From Arthrobacter bambusae (lineage in GTDB: Bacteria > Actinomycetota > Actinomycetes > Actinomycetales > Micrococcaceae), in NCBI RefSeq assembly GCF_022606295.1, contig NZ_JAHHZS010000011.1, positions 1 through 64,000 of the forward strand: DNA of 64,000 nt, in the 5' to 3' direction. How positions within the stretch are numbered: the first letter of the stretch is position 1; every line of letters starts with the position of its first letter. Under the pieces are notes generated by a model. That model did no database searches, had not been told where the DNA came from, and saw nothing but the letters and a program-made list of their open reading frames with translations. The position numbers and the translations under genes were made by a program. Shown here in pieces: positions 1-9,306 of this stretch.

Positions 1-44
1 TGCCCCGGACATGAGCGTGCCCCGACACGAAACGCGCCGGGGCA
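1..44. terminator. Inverted repeat downstream of pgsA, possible terminator
   Basis: TGCCCCGG at 1-8 is complementary to CCGGGGCA at 37-44. A second copy, TGCCCCG at 19-25, can pair with the same right arm and gives a shorter loop. It lies just beyond the pgsA stop. In mycobacteria this operon continues into acyltransferase and mannosyltransferase genes, so whether transcription ends here cannot be told from the window. Confidence 0.4.
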
Positions 45-62
45 GCAAAATGATCAGAGGGC

Positions 63-692
63 TTAAGCGGGAGTCCCGCCGTCGACGTCTGCCATCGCCT
101 GTTCGCGGACGGCCGCCATCCTTTGGACGACGGTGACTGCCGTGGCGGCGGCGAGGATGACGAGGGTCACCAGCAACACGGCGGAAGGCAATCCCAGCCC
201 GGTCAATCCGGTGACGAGGAGCACCGAGATGAGCCGCTCCGCGCGCTCGGCGATGCCCACGTTGGCGTAGAAGCCCAGAGATTCAGCCTTGGCGCGGGCG
301 TACGAAACCACCATCCCGAGCACTAGACAGGCCAGAGACGCGACGGCAATCGCGCTGTTCCCGCCCCCGGTGAAGAACCAGATCGCGACGCCGGCGAAAA
401 TGGCGCCGTCAGCCAGTCGATCCAGCGTCGAATCGAGAAAATTTCCCCACGGGCCGCTGCGACCCTGCTCCCGCGCCATGATGCCATCCACGACGTCGGA
501 TAGGGCGAATACGGCGATCAGCAGCGAACCCCACCAAAGCTGGCCGAGGGGGTAGAGAATCAGGGCGCCGAGAACTACTCCGGCGGTCCCGACGACGGTG
601 ACGGCGTCAGGCGAGACCCCCACTTTGAGCAGGAACCGGGCAAGGGGCGAGAACAGCCCGGTGAAGAACCCTCGGGCGTGCCGATTAAGCAT
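63..692 (-). CDS. pgsA: CDP-alcohol phosphatidyltransferase (phosphatidylinositol-phosphate synthase type)
   Basis: This membrane enzyme of 209 aa joins a CDP-diacylglycerol lipid to an alcohol phosphate. In Actinobacteria the protein in this operon makes phosphatidylinositol phosphate, the precursor of PIMs and related glycolipids. The CDP-alcohol phosphatidyltransferase signature is complete around residues 67-93: DVVDG, then AR, then G, then the two spaced aspartates of FLDSTLD. About five or six hydrophobic segments surround it. I chose the ATG (MLNRHARG) that overlaps the end of the HIT gene by 8 nt. A longer reading adds an Arg/Ser-rich non-family N-terminus. The order thrS, HIT, pgsA matches Mycobacterium tuberculosis. 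The exact alcohol substrate is inferred from this context. Confidence 0.88.
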   Translation of the reverse strand: MLNRHARGFFTGLFSPLARFLLKVGVSPDAVTVVGTAGVVLGALILYPLGQLWWGSLLIAVFALSDVVDGIMAREQGRSGPWGNFLDSTLDRLADGAIFAGVAIWFFTGGGNSAIAVASLACLVLGMVVSYARAKAESLGFYANVGIAERAERLISVLLVTGLTGLGLPSAVLLVTLVILAAATAVTVVQRMAAVREQAMADVDGGTPA

Positions 693-1290
693 CCGGCTCC
701 CCGGATAGTTCCGATTCCTCCGGCCACGCGTCCGCCACCTGCTGCCGGACCTCCGCGAGGGTCTGGGTGATGGCCTTCGTCTGGGCGATGATCGGGAAGA
801 AGTTTCCGTCCCCACCCCACCGCGGAACCACGTGCTGATGCAGGTGGGCGGCGATTCCCGCGCCGCCGGCTACACCCTGGTTCATGCCCAGGTTGAAGCC
901 GCTCGGGTTGGCCACCTTCCTCAGCACCCGCATTGCGGTCTGCGTGAGCTCGGCCATTTCCGCGGTTTCCTGCACCGTGATGTCCGTGTAGTCCGGAACA
1001 TGCCGGTACGGGCACACCAGCAGATGACCGGGGTTGTAAGGGAACAGATTGAGCACCACGTAGCACGTCCTGCCGCGGCGGACGATGAGGGATTCCTCGT
1101 CCGTGCGGCTTGGAGCCACGCAGAACGGGCAGTCGTCGTTATCGAACTGGTTCTGCCCGCCCTTGATGTAGGCCAGGCGGTGCGGAGTCCACAAGCGTTG
1201 GAAGGCATCGGGAACACCTGCCAGGCCGAAGTCATCAGTCACTTCGGCATCGCCCGGATAGTCAGTTGTCACGCCCGTGTTCTCCTGCAC
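685..1290 (-). CDS. HIT-domain protein (Ap4A phosphorylase/hydrolase-like)
   Basis: A histidine-triad nucleotide-binding protein of 201 aa. The triad HLHQHVVPRW sits near residues 149-158, and a possible zinc pair CPFC lies near residues 55-58. Family members hydrolyse or phosphorolyse nucleotidyl linkages such as Ap4A, and the actinobacterial orthologue between thrS and pgsA has been studied as an Ap4A phosphorylase. The start is a GTG with CAGGAAACA just upstream. It begins 30 nt after thrS and its end overlaps pgsA, so the three genes are probably one transcript. The substrate here is not proven. Confidence 0.85.
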   Translation of the reverse strand: MQENTGVTTDYPGDAEVTDDFGLAGVPDAFQRLWTPHRLAYIKGGQNQFDNDDCPFCVAPSRTDEESLIVRRGRTCYVVLNLFPYNPGHLLVCPYRHVPDYTDITVQETAEMAELTQTAMRVLRKVANPSGFNLGMNQGVAGGAGIAAHLHQHVVPRWGGDGNFFPIIAQTKAITQTLAEVRQQVADAWPEESELSGEPDA

Positions 1291-1320
1291 TGTTTCCTGT
1301 CCCCCGAAGCGTCCGACTCG

Positions 1321-3330
1321 TCAGCTCTCGCGGTTCTTGACGGCGTCCACAATCCTGCGGACGGCCTCGGCAACGGGCACGCCGTTGTCCTGGCTGCCAT
1401 CACGGAAGCGGAACGAGACTGCGCCTGCCTCTGCGTCCTCTCCGCCGGCAATGAGGACGAAGGGAATCTTGTCCTTGCTGGCAGTGCGGATCTTCTTCGG
1501 GAAGCGGTCGGAGGAAATGTCCACCTCGGCACGGATGCCCGCAGCCTTGAGCTGGCCAACGACGTCGAACATGTAGTCGTTGAACGCCTCCGCCACCGGA
1601 ATGCCAACCACCTGCACCGGCGAAAGCCATGCCGGAAATGCTCCCGCATAGTGCTCAGTCAGGACGCCCATGAACCGCTCCACCGAGCCGAACAGAGCGC
1701 GGTGGATCATGACCGGACGCTGGCGGGTGCCGTCGGCCGCCTGGAACTCCAGTTCGAACCGCTCGGGCAGGTTGAAGTCCAGCTGGATGGTGGACATCTG
1801 CCAGGTGCGGCCCAGGGCGTCCTTGGCCTGCACGGAGATCTTGGGACCGTAGAACGCGGCTCCACCCGGATCCGGGACCAGTTCCAGTCCCGACGCCTCG
1901 GCTACTTCTGCCAGGGTACGGGTGGCTTCCTCCCAGGCCGCGTCCTCGCCGACGAACTTGTCCTCGTTCTTGGTGGACAGTTCAAGGTAGAAGTCGTCCA
2001 GCCCGTAGTCCTTGAGCAGTCCGAGGACGAAGTTCAGGGTGGTGGTGAGCTCGTCCTTCATCTGCTCGCGGGTGCAGTAGATGTGGGCATCGTCCTGTGT
2101 CATGCCGCGCACACGGGTGAGGCCGTGGACAACACCGGATTTCTCGTAGCGGTACACGGAGCCGAATTCGAAGAGCCTGAGGGGCAGTTCCCGGTAGGAG
2201 CGTCCGCGCGAACGGAAGATGAGGTTGTGCATGGGGCAGTTCATCGGCTTCAGGTAGTAGTCCTGGCCGGGCTTGCGGACAGTGCCGTCGTCGTTCAATT
2301 CCGCGTCAATGTGCATCGCCGGGAACATGCCTTCCTTGTACCAGTCAAGGTGGCCGGAAACCTCGTAGAGGTGTCCCTTGGTGATGTGCGGGGTGTAGAC
2401 GAACTCGTATCCGGCGTCGACGTGGCGTTGGCGCGAATAGTCCTCCATCGCCTTGCGGATGATCCCGCCCTTGGGGTGGAATACCGGCAGGCCGGAACCC
2501 AGCTCATCCGGGAAGGAAAACAGGTCCAGCTCCGCTCCGAGCTTGCGGTGATCGCGGCGCTCGGCCTCGGCGATGCGCTCCTGGTAGGCCTTCAGCGCGT
2601 CTTTGGTGGGCCAAGCGGTGCCGTAGATACGCTGCAACTGCTGGTTGTTCTGGTTGCCGAGCCAGTACGCCGCCGAGGATCGGGTCAGGGCGAAGGCGTT
2701 GGAGATCAGTTTGGTGTTGGGCAGGTGCGGCCCGCGGCAAAGATCGCACCAGACGCTTTCACCGCTCTTGCGGTCCACGTTGTCGTAGATGGTGATGTCC
2801 CCGGCGCCCACCTCGACGTTGACGCCTTCGCCGGCGTCGGCGGCGTCGTTCTTCTTGCCCAGCAGTTCGAGCTTGTAAGGCTCACCCTTCATGGCTTCAC
2901 GGGCTTCGTCCTCGGTGACGACGCGGCGCACGAACTTCTGGTTCTGGTTGATGATCTTCTGCATCATCTTCTCGAGCTGGCGCAGGTCCTCGGGAGTGAA
3001 GGGCTCGGCAACATCAAAGTCGAAGTAGAAGCCGTCTGTGATGTAGGGGCCGATTCCGAGCTTGGCATCCGGGCGAAGCTGCTGCACGGCCTGGGCCATG
3101 ACGTGTGCGGTGGAGTGGCGCAGGACGTTCAGGCCATCCGGCGAGTCGATGGTGATGCCGTCAACCTGGGCACCCTCGGGCAGCACCTGGTCGAGGTCCC
3201 TGAGTTCGCCGTCGACACGGGCAACGACGACGTCGCGGCGCTCAAAGAAGAGTTCCGCGCCGGTGGTCCCCTCCGTCACCTTGGTCTCTTCGCCATCGAC
3301 GATGAGGGTGATCTGCTGGGCATCTGACAC
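1321..3330 (-). CDS. thrS: Threonyl-tRNA synthetase
   Basis: A cytoplasmic class II aminoacyl-tRNA synthetase of 669 aa that charges tRNA-Thr. In order it has an N-terminal TGS domain (about residues 1-70), the second additional editing domain, the class II catalytic core and a C-terminal anticodon-binding domain. The core contains [10 protein letters not shown], whose Cys is a zinc ligand, and the motif 2 region [17 protein letters not shown]. Length is normal for the family. The start is a GTG preceded by AGGAGA. I see no T-box-like leader in the roughly 240 bases upstream. It heads the thrS-HIT-pgsA operon. Confidence 0.97.
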   Translation of the reverse strand: MSDAQQITLIVDGEETKVTEGTTGAELFFERRDVVVARVDGELRDLDQVLPEGAQVDGITIDSPDGLNVLRHSTAHVMAQAVQQLRPDAKLGIGPYITDGFYFDFDVAEPFTPEDLRQLEKMMQKIINQNQKFVRRVVTEDEAREAMKGEPYKLELLGKKNDAADAGEGVNVEVGAGDITIYDNVDRKSGESVWCDLCRGPHLPNTKLISNAFALTRSSAAYWLGNQNNQQLQRIYGTAWPTKDALKAYQERIAEAERRDHRKLGAELDLFSFPDELGSGLPVFHPKGGIIRKAMEDYSRQRHVDAGYEFVYTPHITKGHLYEVSGHLDWYKEGMFPAMHIDAELNDDGTVRKPGQDYYLKPMNCPMHNLIFRSRGRSYRELPLRLFEFGSVYRYEKSGVVHGLTRVRGMTQDDAHIYCTREQMKDELTTTLNFVLGLLKDYGLDDFYLELSTKNEDKFVGEDAAWEEATRTLAEVAEASGLELVPDPGGAAFYGPKISVQAKDALGRTWQMSTIQLDFNLPERFELEFQAADGTRQRPVMIHRALFGSVERFMGVLTEHYAGAFPAWLSPVQVVGIPVAEAFNDYMFDVVGQLKAAGIRAEVDISSDRFPKKIRTASKDKIPFVLIAGGEDAEAGAVSFRFRDGSQDNGVPVAEAVRRIVDAVKNRES

Positions 3331-3573
3331 GGGTGTCTCCTATTCATTGATACGGCTTCATAGCTTGTGGCGTACGGGGACCACAGCCAGCCATCGTCCA
3401 TCGTATCCGCTCCGGCTGAGGCAGCCAAAGAAGGCACGGACGTGCCGTTCTTCGTCGAGGAGATCCGGTGCCGCACGGATTCTTGGCAAGCGTTAGTGCG
3501 GTCCGTGCAAGCCGTTGAAGAGGGCTGAGGGACCGGAGCGCGGGGCAGTCTGCGAAACCGCCTTATCGCAGGG

Positions 3574-3855
3574 CTACGAGCGGCCTGCGCTTCTCACTTC
3601 GTGCTTCCGCCATGCGGGTTGGTGGAACAAATGCAAGTGGTGGGCCTGACGTTCAAGGGACGGGGTCCACCGTCCGTGGCTCCGGTCCTTGATGAGGGCC
3701 GTCCCGGCAACCTCCCGGAGTGTGGATATCCCGCGGACAGCCGACTGCTTGGTGGCGAAAGTCGTGGACCTCGCCAGAAGCTCGCCGTCGCCGTCGCGCA
3801 GCGCAATCCTGTACCCATCGTTGGGTCCGTCGATCAGCTCAAAGTATCCAGCCAT
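3574..3855 (-). CDS. DUF1508 (YegP-like) protein, copy 1
   Basis: A 93-aa protein whose first 55 residues form one DUF1508 unit: MAGYFELIDGP, then GDGELLARS, then KQSAVRGISTLREVA. The function of the family is unknown. I chose the ATG with a strong AAAGGAGG 8 nt upstream over a longer reading. The C-terminal half (HHLHLFHQPAWRKHE) is not part of the domain. It lies 47 nt downstream of the sedolisin gene on the same strand, so the two may be co-transcribed. Two further paralogues are in this window at 23.2 and 27.7 kb. Confidence 0.8.
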   Translation of the reverse strand: MAGYFELIDGPNDGYRIALRDGDGELLARSTTFATKQSAVRGISTLREVAGTALIKDRSHGRWTPSLERQAHHLHLFHQPAWRKHEVRSAGRS

Positions 3856-3902
3856 TGTGTAGCCTCCTTTGAAACCTGCGGTTGTAAAGGACACCAACCA
3901 GT

Positions 3903-5510
3903 TTATCGAACCAAACCTTTGGCTTGAAGCATCGCCAGCAAGGCGCCGCCGTCCGGACTGCCCAGGCCCGTGCAGGGATCCCAGCCGGACCCGGCGTGGT
4001 AGCTTCCGTTCGAGCCGACGGTGATGTCATGGAAGCCCGACGCCGGTTGCGTGCCGTTTTGATAGAGCAGCGGCTGGATCAGCCCGAAACGCCTATTGGT
4101 GGCTTGGGCAAGGCGGGCAACGAGAGCCGCCCAGAGAGGGGCCACCGCACTCGTTCCGCCGATCACCATGTCCTTCCCGTCGACGCGCACTTGGTAACCG
4201 GTCTGCGGGTCTGCGACGCCACTGACATCAGGCACGCCCCTGCCAGCCTGCTGAGGAGCAGGCTTGTGGGTGGTGTGTCCCGCGATGCCCGACTGCCAAG
4301 GCGGAACCGGAAAGACGTCGCTGTATCCTCCGCCTGTTGCCGAGTTGGGACCGTCGTTCCAGACGGTTTCCGCGCTGATGGCACCCGTCGAGGCGTCTGC
4401 TTGAAGACGGGTTCCGCCGCAGGCCAGCACATGCGGGCTCGACGCCGGAAAATCGGCGTGGTCCTTGTTGTCGGTTGCGCCGTCCGCACTGCCGTTGTCC
4501 CCGGCTGCCGCTGTCACCGTCACCCCGAGGGCCGCTGCGTCGGCCATGGCCTGGTCGAAGGCCGTGCGGGCTTGCGCGGTCCAGGAGTCTTCGCTCTGGC
4601 CCCAACTGATGCTGATTGCGGCCGGCGTCGGGTTTGCGTGGGAGGCCGCGACAATCGCATCCAGGAATCCGGCGTCGGTGTTGGGAGCAAAGTAGACAAC
4701 AATTGCGGCTTTCGGCGCCAAGGCGCCCACCACTTCGACGTCAAGGAGGACTTCCCCGTCGGCACCCGCCGGATCCTGCCCCGGTTGGTTGGCCCCGCCG
4801 TCGACTCCCACCGACGTGATGCCCGGCGTGGCGATGCCAAGGCCCTGGAAGTAAGCGTCAAGGTCTTGCTGGCCGTAACCGCCGCCCAACTCGAGGATGG
4901 CAACGGTTTGGCCCGTTCCGTCGGTTCCCGCCGGGAAATTATAGATCTTTCCCAACTGTGGCGGGGTGTAGCTGGTTCCTGCCGCGGCGAGGGGGATGGC
5001 GCGGAACTGGGCCCGTGCCTGGGGACGGTCGTCAAGGCCGAGGACGGCAACGACGACGCCGTCGAGGGCTGCAGGTATGTGGAGTCCTCCAGTGCGATGC
5101 CGGTGGGTGACGGCACTTCCGTCCGGGCTGCGGCTCGTCAGCTCGTCCAGGGACGTCCCGAAGATGCTGCTCATCCGCTCCACTGTTCCGGCCAGCCGAA
5201 TCCTGCGGCTGGCGGCGTCTGACTCCACGATGCCGAGACCAAGGGTGGCGAAAGTGCGTTCGGCCAGATCCAGGTCTGCGGCCGATGCGCCGTATCGGGA
5301 GGCCAGTTCGTCCCGGGAAATCGCTTCGGGCGGAACGTCAGCCATTTCCTCCTGCCGCCTCAGGATGACCGTCACCTCGATCCGTCGGGACGGATCAACG
5401 GGACCGAGGCTCTCCCGGACGCCCGGAGCGGGAGCCCGCTCCGATCCAGGCAGTGGAACGCTTCGCGCTTCCCCCGGCTGTCGATCTTCTGGAGTGTCCT
5501 GCATCGGCAT
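3903..5510 (-). CDS. Sedolisin (S53) family serine-carboxyl peptidase, kumamolisin-like
   Basis: A 535-aa acid-active peptidase precursor. Residues about 38-170 resemble the Pro-kumamolisin activation domain, and residues 180-535 the peptidase. Catalytic residues are visible: Glu253 and Asp257 in GEVLLDVEV, oxyanion Asp338 in AAAGDNGS, and Ser454 in GGTSAVAP. The C-terminal FHDITVG and GWDPCTGLG resemble the calcium site of the family. Unlike secreted relatives, the N-terminus (MPMQDTPEDRQPGE) has no recognisable signal peptide, so export is uncertain. All catalytic residues are present, so it should be active. Confidence 0.93.
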   Translation of the reverse strand: MPMQDTPEDRQPGEARSVPLPGSERAPAPGVRESLGPVDPSRRIEVTVILRRQEEMADVPPEAISRDELASRYGASAADLDLAERTFATLGLGIVESDAASRRIRLAGTVERMSSIFGTSLDELTSRSPDGSAVTHRHRTGGLHIPAALDGVVVAVLGLDDRPQARAQFRAIPLAAAGTSYTPPQLGKIYNFPAGTDGTGQTVAILELGGGYGQQDLDAYFQGLGIATPGITSVGVDGGANQPGQDPAGADGEVLLDVEVVGALAPKAAIVVYFAPNTDAGFLDAIVAASHANPTPAAISISWGQSEDSWTAQARTAFDQAMADAAALGVTVTAAAGDNGSADGATDNKDHADFPASSPHVLACGGTRLQADASTGAISAETVWNDGPNSATGGGYSDVFPVPPWQSGIAGHTTHKPAPQQAGRGVPDVSGVADPQTGYQVRVDGKDMVIGGTSAVAPLWAALVARLAQATNRRFGLIQPLLYQNGTQPASGFHDITVGSNGSYHAGSGWDPCTGLGSPDGGALLAMLQAKGLVR

Positions 5511-5680
5511 TGGTGCCTCCTACGATCGCGGTGACTGAGCTCCGTCCCCTGCGATTATGCACCAGGAGTCACTTTGGCACCATGGCATGTGGGGGTGGAA
5601 TCGACTCGGCCAGCCGCTCCCGGATGAGCTTGGGCACGGAGGCCTGCCACGGTAGCGTGGGGCCTTGGCGGGCCATGCCA

Positions 5681-5714
5681 CCGCAGCGGCTGACGCTGCG
5701 GCGAGTCAAAGGAG
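5681..5714 (+). promoter_or_regulatory. Hairpin plus Shine-Dalgarno ahead of gadB
   Basis: CCGCAGCG at 5681-5688 and CGCTGCGG at 5694-5701 form a perfect 8-bp stem with a 5-nt loop. The ribosome-binding sequence AAAGGAG at 5708-5714 follows after 6 nt. Six nt further on comes an in-frame ATC codon. The placement suggests that translation start is set here, not at the TTG 51 nt downstream. Confidence 0.5.
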
Positions 5715-5720
5715 CGAACC

Positions 5721-7121
5721 ATCAGTAGGTCACACCGAACATCAGCCCATGAAACCGACACGGCAGTTGAGTTGAACCCGGTGTTCAGCCGGCCGGGAGA
5801 ATCCAGTATTTTTCCGCGGTTCACCATTCCGGACGGCGAGTCCCTTCCTTCGACTGCCTATCAGGTGGTCCACGACGAAGCCATGCTGGACGGCAACTCC
5901 CGCCTGAATCTGGCTACGTTCGTTGGAACGTGGATGGAACCGGAAGCGTCGAAACTGTATGCAGAGACGTTCGACAAGAACATGATCGACAAGGACGAAT
6001 ACCCCCAGACGGCCTTGATCGAGACCCGCTGCTGGCGGATGCTCGCAGACTTGTGGAACGCGCCCGATCCCGCCAAGTCCGTTGGAACCTCAACGATCGG
6101 TTCGTCCGAGGCATGCATGCTGGGCGGCCTGGCATTGAAGCGACGCTGGCAGCATGCACGCCGTGCGGCCGGCCTTCCCACGGACAAGCCCAACCTTGTC
6201 CTCAGCTCGGCCGTGCAGGTGTGCTGGGAGAAGTTCTGCAACTACTGGGACGTGGAGGCCCGGTACGTCCCGGTGTCGAAGGAACACCAAGTCCTGGACG
6301 GCTACGAGCTGGACAAGTACGTGGACGAGAACACCATCGGCGTAGTGGCCATCATGGGCGTGACTTACACGGGGGCCTATGAACCTGTGGAGCAAATCTC
6401 GGCTGCCTTGGACGAAATCCAGGAAAAGCATGGCCTCGATGTGCCGATCCACGTCGACGGCGCCTCTGGAGCGATGGTTGCGCCTTTCCTGCAAAAGGAG
6501 ACGGTTTGGGACTTCCGCCTGCCGCGGGTCGCTTCGATCAACACGTCCGGCCACAAGTACGGCTTGGTCTATCCCGGCCTTGGCTGGATCATCTGGCGTG
6601 ACGAGCAGGCGCTCCCCGAGGACCTGATCTTCCATGTCAGTTACCTGGGCGGGAACATGCCGAGCTTTGCCCTCAACTTCTCACGCCCGGGCGCCCAGGT
6701 GCTCCTTCAGTACTACCTGTTCCTCCGGCTCGGATACGAGGGATACAGATCCGTACAGGCAGCCTCCCGCGACGTGGCGCTCTATCTCTCCAGCGAAATA
6801 GGGGCGATGGAGTCGTTTACTTTGTGGAGCGACGGATCGGACATTCCGGTCTTTGCGTGGCAGCTTACTGACGGCTACACGGAGAATTGGAACCTTCACC
6901 ACTTGTCAGAACGGCTGCGGATGAACGGATGGCTTGTTCCCGCGTACCCCATGCCGGAGGGACTGAGCGAGATCACGGTTCAACGGATCGTTGTCCGCAA
7001 CGGCTTCACTCGAGATCTCGCATCCAGTTTCCTGGCCGACCTCAAGAAGGAAGTTGCTTACCTGGACGGCCTCACCGCGCCGATGCCCGCGGGTGGGCAA
7101 ACCCAGGCGTTCCACCACTAG
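5721..7121 (+). CDS. gadB: Glutamate decarboxylase (PLP-dependent)
   Basis: It converts L-glutamate to GABA plus CO2, consuming a proton, as in acid resistance. The PLP lysine lies in SINTSGHKYG (residue 262 counted from the TTG at 5772) and the PLP-ring aspartate in HVDGASG. The start is unusual. No ATG, GTG or TTG lies in frame between the stop at 5691 and the TTG at 5772, and that TTG has no Shine-Dalgarno. A perfect AAAGGAG sits 6 nt before an in-frame ATC at 5721. Starting there gives 466 aa, the usual GadB length; the TTG gives 449 aa and cuts the N-terminal arm. No glutamate/GABA antiporter gene lies nearby. Function is very likely; the start is inferred. Confidence 0.93.
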   Translation: MSRSHRTSAHETDTAVELNPVFSRPGESSIFPRFTIPDGESLPSTAYQVVHDEAMLDGNSRLNLATFVGTWMEPEASKLYAETFDKNMIDKDEYPQTALIETRCWRMLADLWNAPDPAKSVGTSTIGSSEACMLGGLALKRRWQHARRAAGLPTDKPNLVLSSAVQVCWEKFCNYWDVEARYVPVSKEHQVLDGYELDKYVDENTIGVVAIMGVTYTGAYEPVEQISAALDEIQEKHGLDVPIHVDGASGAMVAPFLQKETVWDFRLPRVASINTSGHKYGLVYPGLGWIIWRDEQALPEDLIFHVSYLGGNMPSFALNFSRPGAQVLLQYYLFLRLGYEGYRSVQAASRDVALYLSSEIGAMESFTLWSDGSDIPVFAWQLTDGYTENWNLHHLSERLRMNGWLVPAYPMPEGLSEITVQRIVVRNGFTRDLASSFLADLKKEVAYLDGLTAPMPAGGQTQAFHH

Positions 7122-7167
7122 CCAGCAGCGTCAAGCAAATCCAAGCAGTTCAAGGAAGAGGAGTGCC

Positions 7168-8034
7168 ATGTGCCGGTTGTTCGGCTTGCATGCAGGTTCG
7201 CAGGCAGTTCGGGCCACTTTCTGGCTTTTGGACGCGCCGGACAGCCTCGCTGACCAGAGCCGGCGCGAGCCCGACGGCGCTGGCATAGGAACCTTCGACG
7301 GCGACGGCGCGGCCCATGTTGCCAAGCAGCCGCTCGCTGCATGGGAGGACCACGCGTTTGCTCGTGAGGCACGGGTCCTGAAAAGCACGACGTTCCTGGC
7401 CCATGTGAGGTATGCCAGTACCGGCGCGCACACCATGGTCAACACCCACCCGTTCGAACAGGACGGGCGGTTGTTGGCCCACAACGGCGCGTTCGGCGAT
7501 CTTGATCGGCTGGATCAGCGGCTGGCCGAGTTCGGAGTCGCAGACCTGGTGGAGGGCCAGACCGACAGCGAGCGGCTCTTCGCACTGATCACTGCCGAGA
7601 TCAGACGGGCGGATGGCGACGTCGGCGAAGGTATCACCCGGGCGATCAGCTGGATCGCCGCGGAGCTTCCGGTGTTCAGCTTGAACCTCATCCTGACGAC
7701 CGCTGGCGACCTTTGGGCCGTCAGGTACCCGGAAACGCATGAATTGCACATCCTGGAACGGTTGCCTGCCCGCTCCGACGACGAAGCGCCGCTTGACGCA
7801 CGCAGCTCCCGAATCCGCGCGCACAGCAAGGAGGCCTCGCGTGCAGGACACGTCCTCATCGCCACCGAACCGATGGACGACAACCCCGGATGGAGTGCAC
7901 TGCCCTCCGGTGCGCTGGTCCACGTCAATGCGGATTTGGCCGTAACTGTCAGCCACCCCTTCCCCGGGACTCCCGCGCATCCCCTCACGCTGGCCGATCT
8001 CTCCCCCTCGGCGGCCGCTTCCCAGAAGCCGTGA
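7168..8034 (+). CDS. Class II glutamine amidotransferase (YafJ/EgtC-like)
   Basis: A 288-aa protein of the GATase_4 type. The nucleophile is Cys2, freed by loss of Met1 (MCRLFGLHAG), as in all Ntn class II amidotransferases. HVRYASTGAH, NTHPFEQDG and LLAHNGAF are the glutamine-binding segments. It consists only of the glutaminase domain, so its acceptor is unknown; EgtC relatives remove gamma-glutamyl groups instead. The start has GGAAGAGGAG upstream. It follows gadB by 46 nt on the same strand, so a shared role in glutamate/glutamine metabolism is possible but unproven. Confidence 0.82.
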   Translation: MCRLFGLHAGSQAVRATFWLLDAPDSLADQSRREPDGAGIGTFDGDGAAHVAKQPLAAWEDHAFAREARVLKSTTFLAHVRYASTGAHTMVNTHPFEQDGRLLAHNGAFGDLDRLDQRLAEFGVADLVEGQTDSERLFALITAEIRRADGDVGEGITRAISWIAAELPVFSLNLILTTAGDLWAVRYPETHELHILERLPARSDDEAPLDARSSRIRAHSKEASRAGHVLIATEPMDDNPGWSALPSGALVHVNADLAVTVSHPFPGTPAHPLTLADLSPSAAASQKP

Positions 8035-8123
8035 CCTTCGAGCACAAAACAACGCTCGGCGTCTTGCCCTGACGGCCGCGTGTTCATCATGTCTGCAGGC
8101 CCCGCCGCGCATAGGATCGATCC

Positions 8124-8276
8124 ATGACCGCTGAAGTCGAATCCGAAGCCGCCTTCGTCCCGGCCGTCCAACTCGACGGGCAAATGAGCATCAACGACGT
8201 CCTGCTTGAGTTGGGGCGGGAACCTGTGGTGTACCCGTCCGCGAACGCCGACGCCGGCGACTTCCACATTTTCTAG
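8124..8276 (+). CDS. Possible 50-aa small protein
   Basis: A short reading frame starting MTAEVESEAAFVPAVQ and ending DAGDFHIF. I recognise no family. No clear Shine-Dalgarno precedes the ATG. It occupies part of a 357-base gap before the MmyB-type regulator. It could be a genuine small protein or the remnant of a larger gene. The other 115 bases up to the regulator show no convincing gene. Confidence 0.3.
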   Translation: MTAEVESEAAFVPAVQLDGQMSINDVLLELGREPVVYPSANADAGDFHIF

Positions 8277-8391
8277 GACGACGTCGGGCCACCACGACGC
8301 CGGGTCCGTGACCTTCGCTGGTGACTTGCCGCTGAGGGAGGTACTGGCAGGGACTCCCCCACTGCGCTTCAAGTTCACTATCGTTGAGCGC

Positions 8392-9306
8392 ATGGACAAC
8401 CGGAACGACGCTCGCGATTTCCTTGCCTCCCGTCGGGCGAAGATCACCCCCGAACAGGCCGGGTTGCCGACATCGGGCGGCAACCGGCGGGTACCCGGGC
8501 TCCGTCGCGGAGAAGTCGCGACCCTCGCCGGCGTGAGCGTCGAGTATTACACCCGCCTTGAGCGCGGCAACCTTGCGGGAGTGTCTGAAAGCGTCCTGGA
8601 AGCGTTGGCCAGGGCGTTGCACCTGGACGACGCCGAACATGCACATCTCTTCGATCTGGCCCGCGCCGCAGGAACAAGCAAGAGGCAGCGTCGATCTGCG
8701 CCGCAAAATCTGCGGCCGAGCGTCCAGTTTGCCCTCGACGCCATCACTGACGCGCCGGCGTTTGTCCGCAACGCACGCATGGACATCCTCGCCGCCAACA
8801 GGCTCGGCCGCGCATTGCATTCGGAGATGTACGTCGACCCGGTCCGGCCGGCCAACTACGCGCGCTTCATTTTCCTGGACGAGGAACGGGCGCGGAGGTT
8901 CTTCCCGGATTGGGAACTCGCTGCCAACAATATGGTGGCCATCCTTCGCACCGAGGCCGGCCGCGATCCCTTCGACCGCGGACTGAGCGACCTCGTAGGA
9001 GAGCTGTCCACCCGCAGCGATGAATTCCGCACTCGCTGGGCAGCACACAACGTGCGCCGCCACTACAGCGGCTTCAAGCATTTCCATCACCCCGTCGTGG
9101 GCGAACTCCGACTGCTGTTCGAAGCGATGGAGTTGTCAGCGGACACCGGACTTTCGCTGTTCATCTACCCTGCAGAGCCCGGCTCCCCTTCGGCGGATGC
9201 CCTGCGCCTCCTTGCGAGCTGGGCCGCAACCCAGGAATTGGCAGAGCAGCCTCAAACCGCTCCCGCTTCAGGTGGGGTGCAACGGCTGCCCGGACCTACG
9301 GTCTAG
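8392..9306 (+). CDS. MmyB-type helix-turn-helix transcriptional regulator
   Basis: A 304-aa DNA-binding protein. The N-terminal XRE-like helix-turn-helix spans about residues 35-85 (VPGLRRGEVATLAGVSVEYY, then TRLERG). It is followed by the MmyB ligand-binding domain (residues about 110-285), with the family hallmarks AFVRNARMDILAANRLGRAL and SLFIYPAEPGSPSADALRLL. Family members often control a neighbouring short-chain dehydrogenase and bind small or fatty-acid-like ligands, but no such gene is adjacent here. The start is the ATG of MDNRND; a longer reading has no homology. Its 3-prime end overlaps the convergent gene by 11 bases. Confidence 0.88.
   Translation: MDNRNDARDFLASRRAKITPEQAGLPTSGGNRRVPGLRRGEVATLAGVSVEYYTRLERGNLAGVSESVLEALARALHLDDAEHAHLFDLARAAGTSKRQRRSAPQNLRPSVQFALDAITDAPAFVRNARMDILAANRLGRALHSEMYVDPVRPANYARFIFLDEERARRFFPDWELAANNMVAILRTEAGRDPFDRGLSDLVGELSTRSDEFRTRWAAHNVRRHYSGFKHFHHPVVGELRLLFEAMELSADTGLSLFIYPAEPGSPSADALRLLASWAATQELAEQPQTAPASGGVQRLPGPTV

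Noticed and set aside
832..3327. Long open frame on the plus strand opposite thrS
   Set aside because: It is antisense to a certain gene, has low-complexity Val/Leu/Gly/Asp composition and no family motif. GC-rich third positions commonly keep the opposite strand open.
3331..3573. T-box or other leader ahead of thrS
   Set aside because: No specifier-loop, no T-box core and no tRNA-like stem could be seen. The region holds nothing that I can name.
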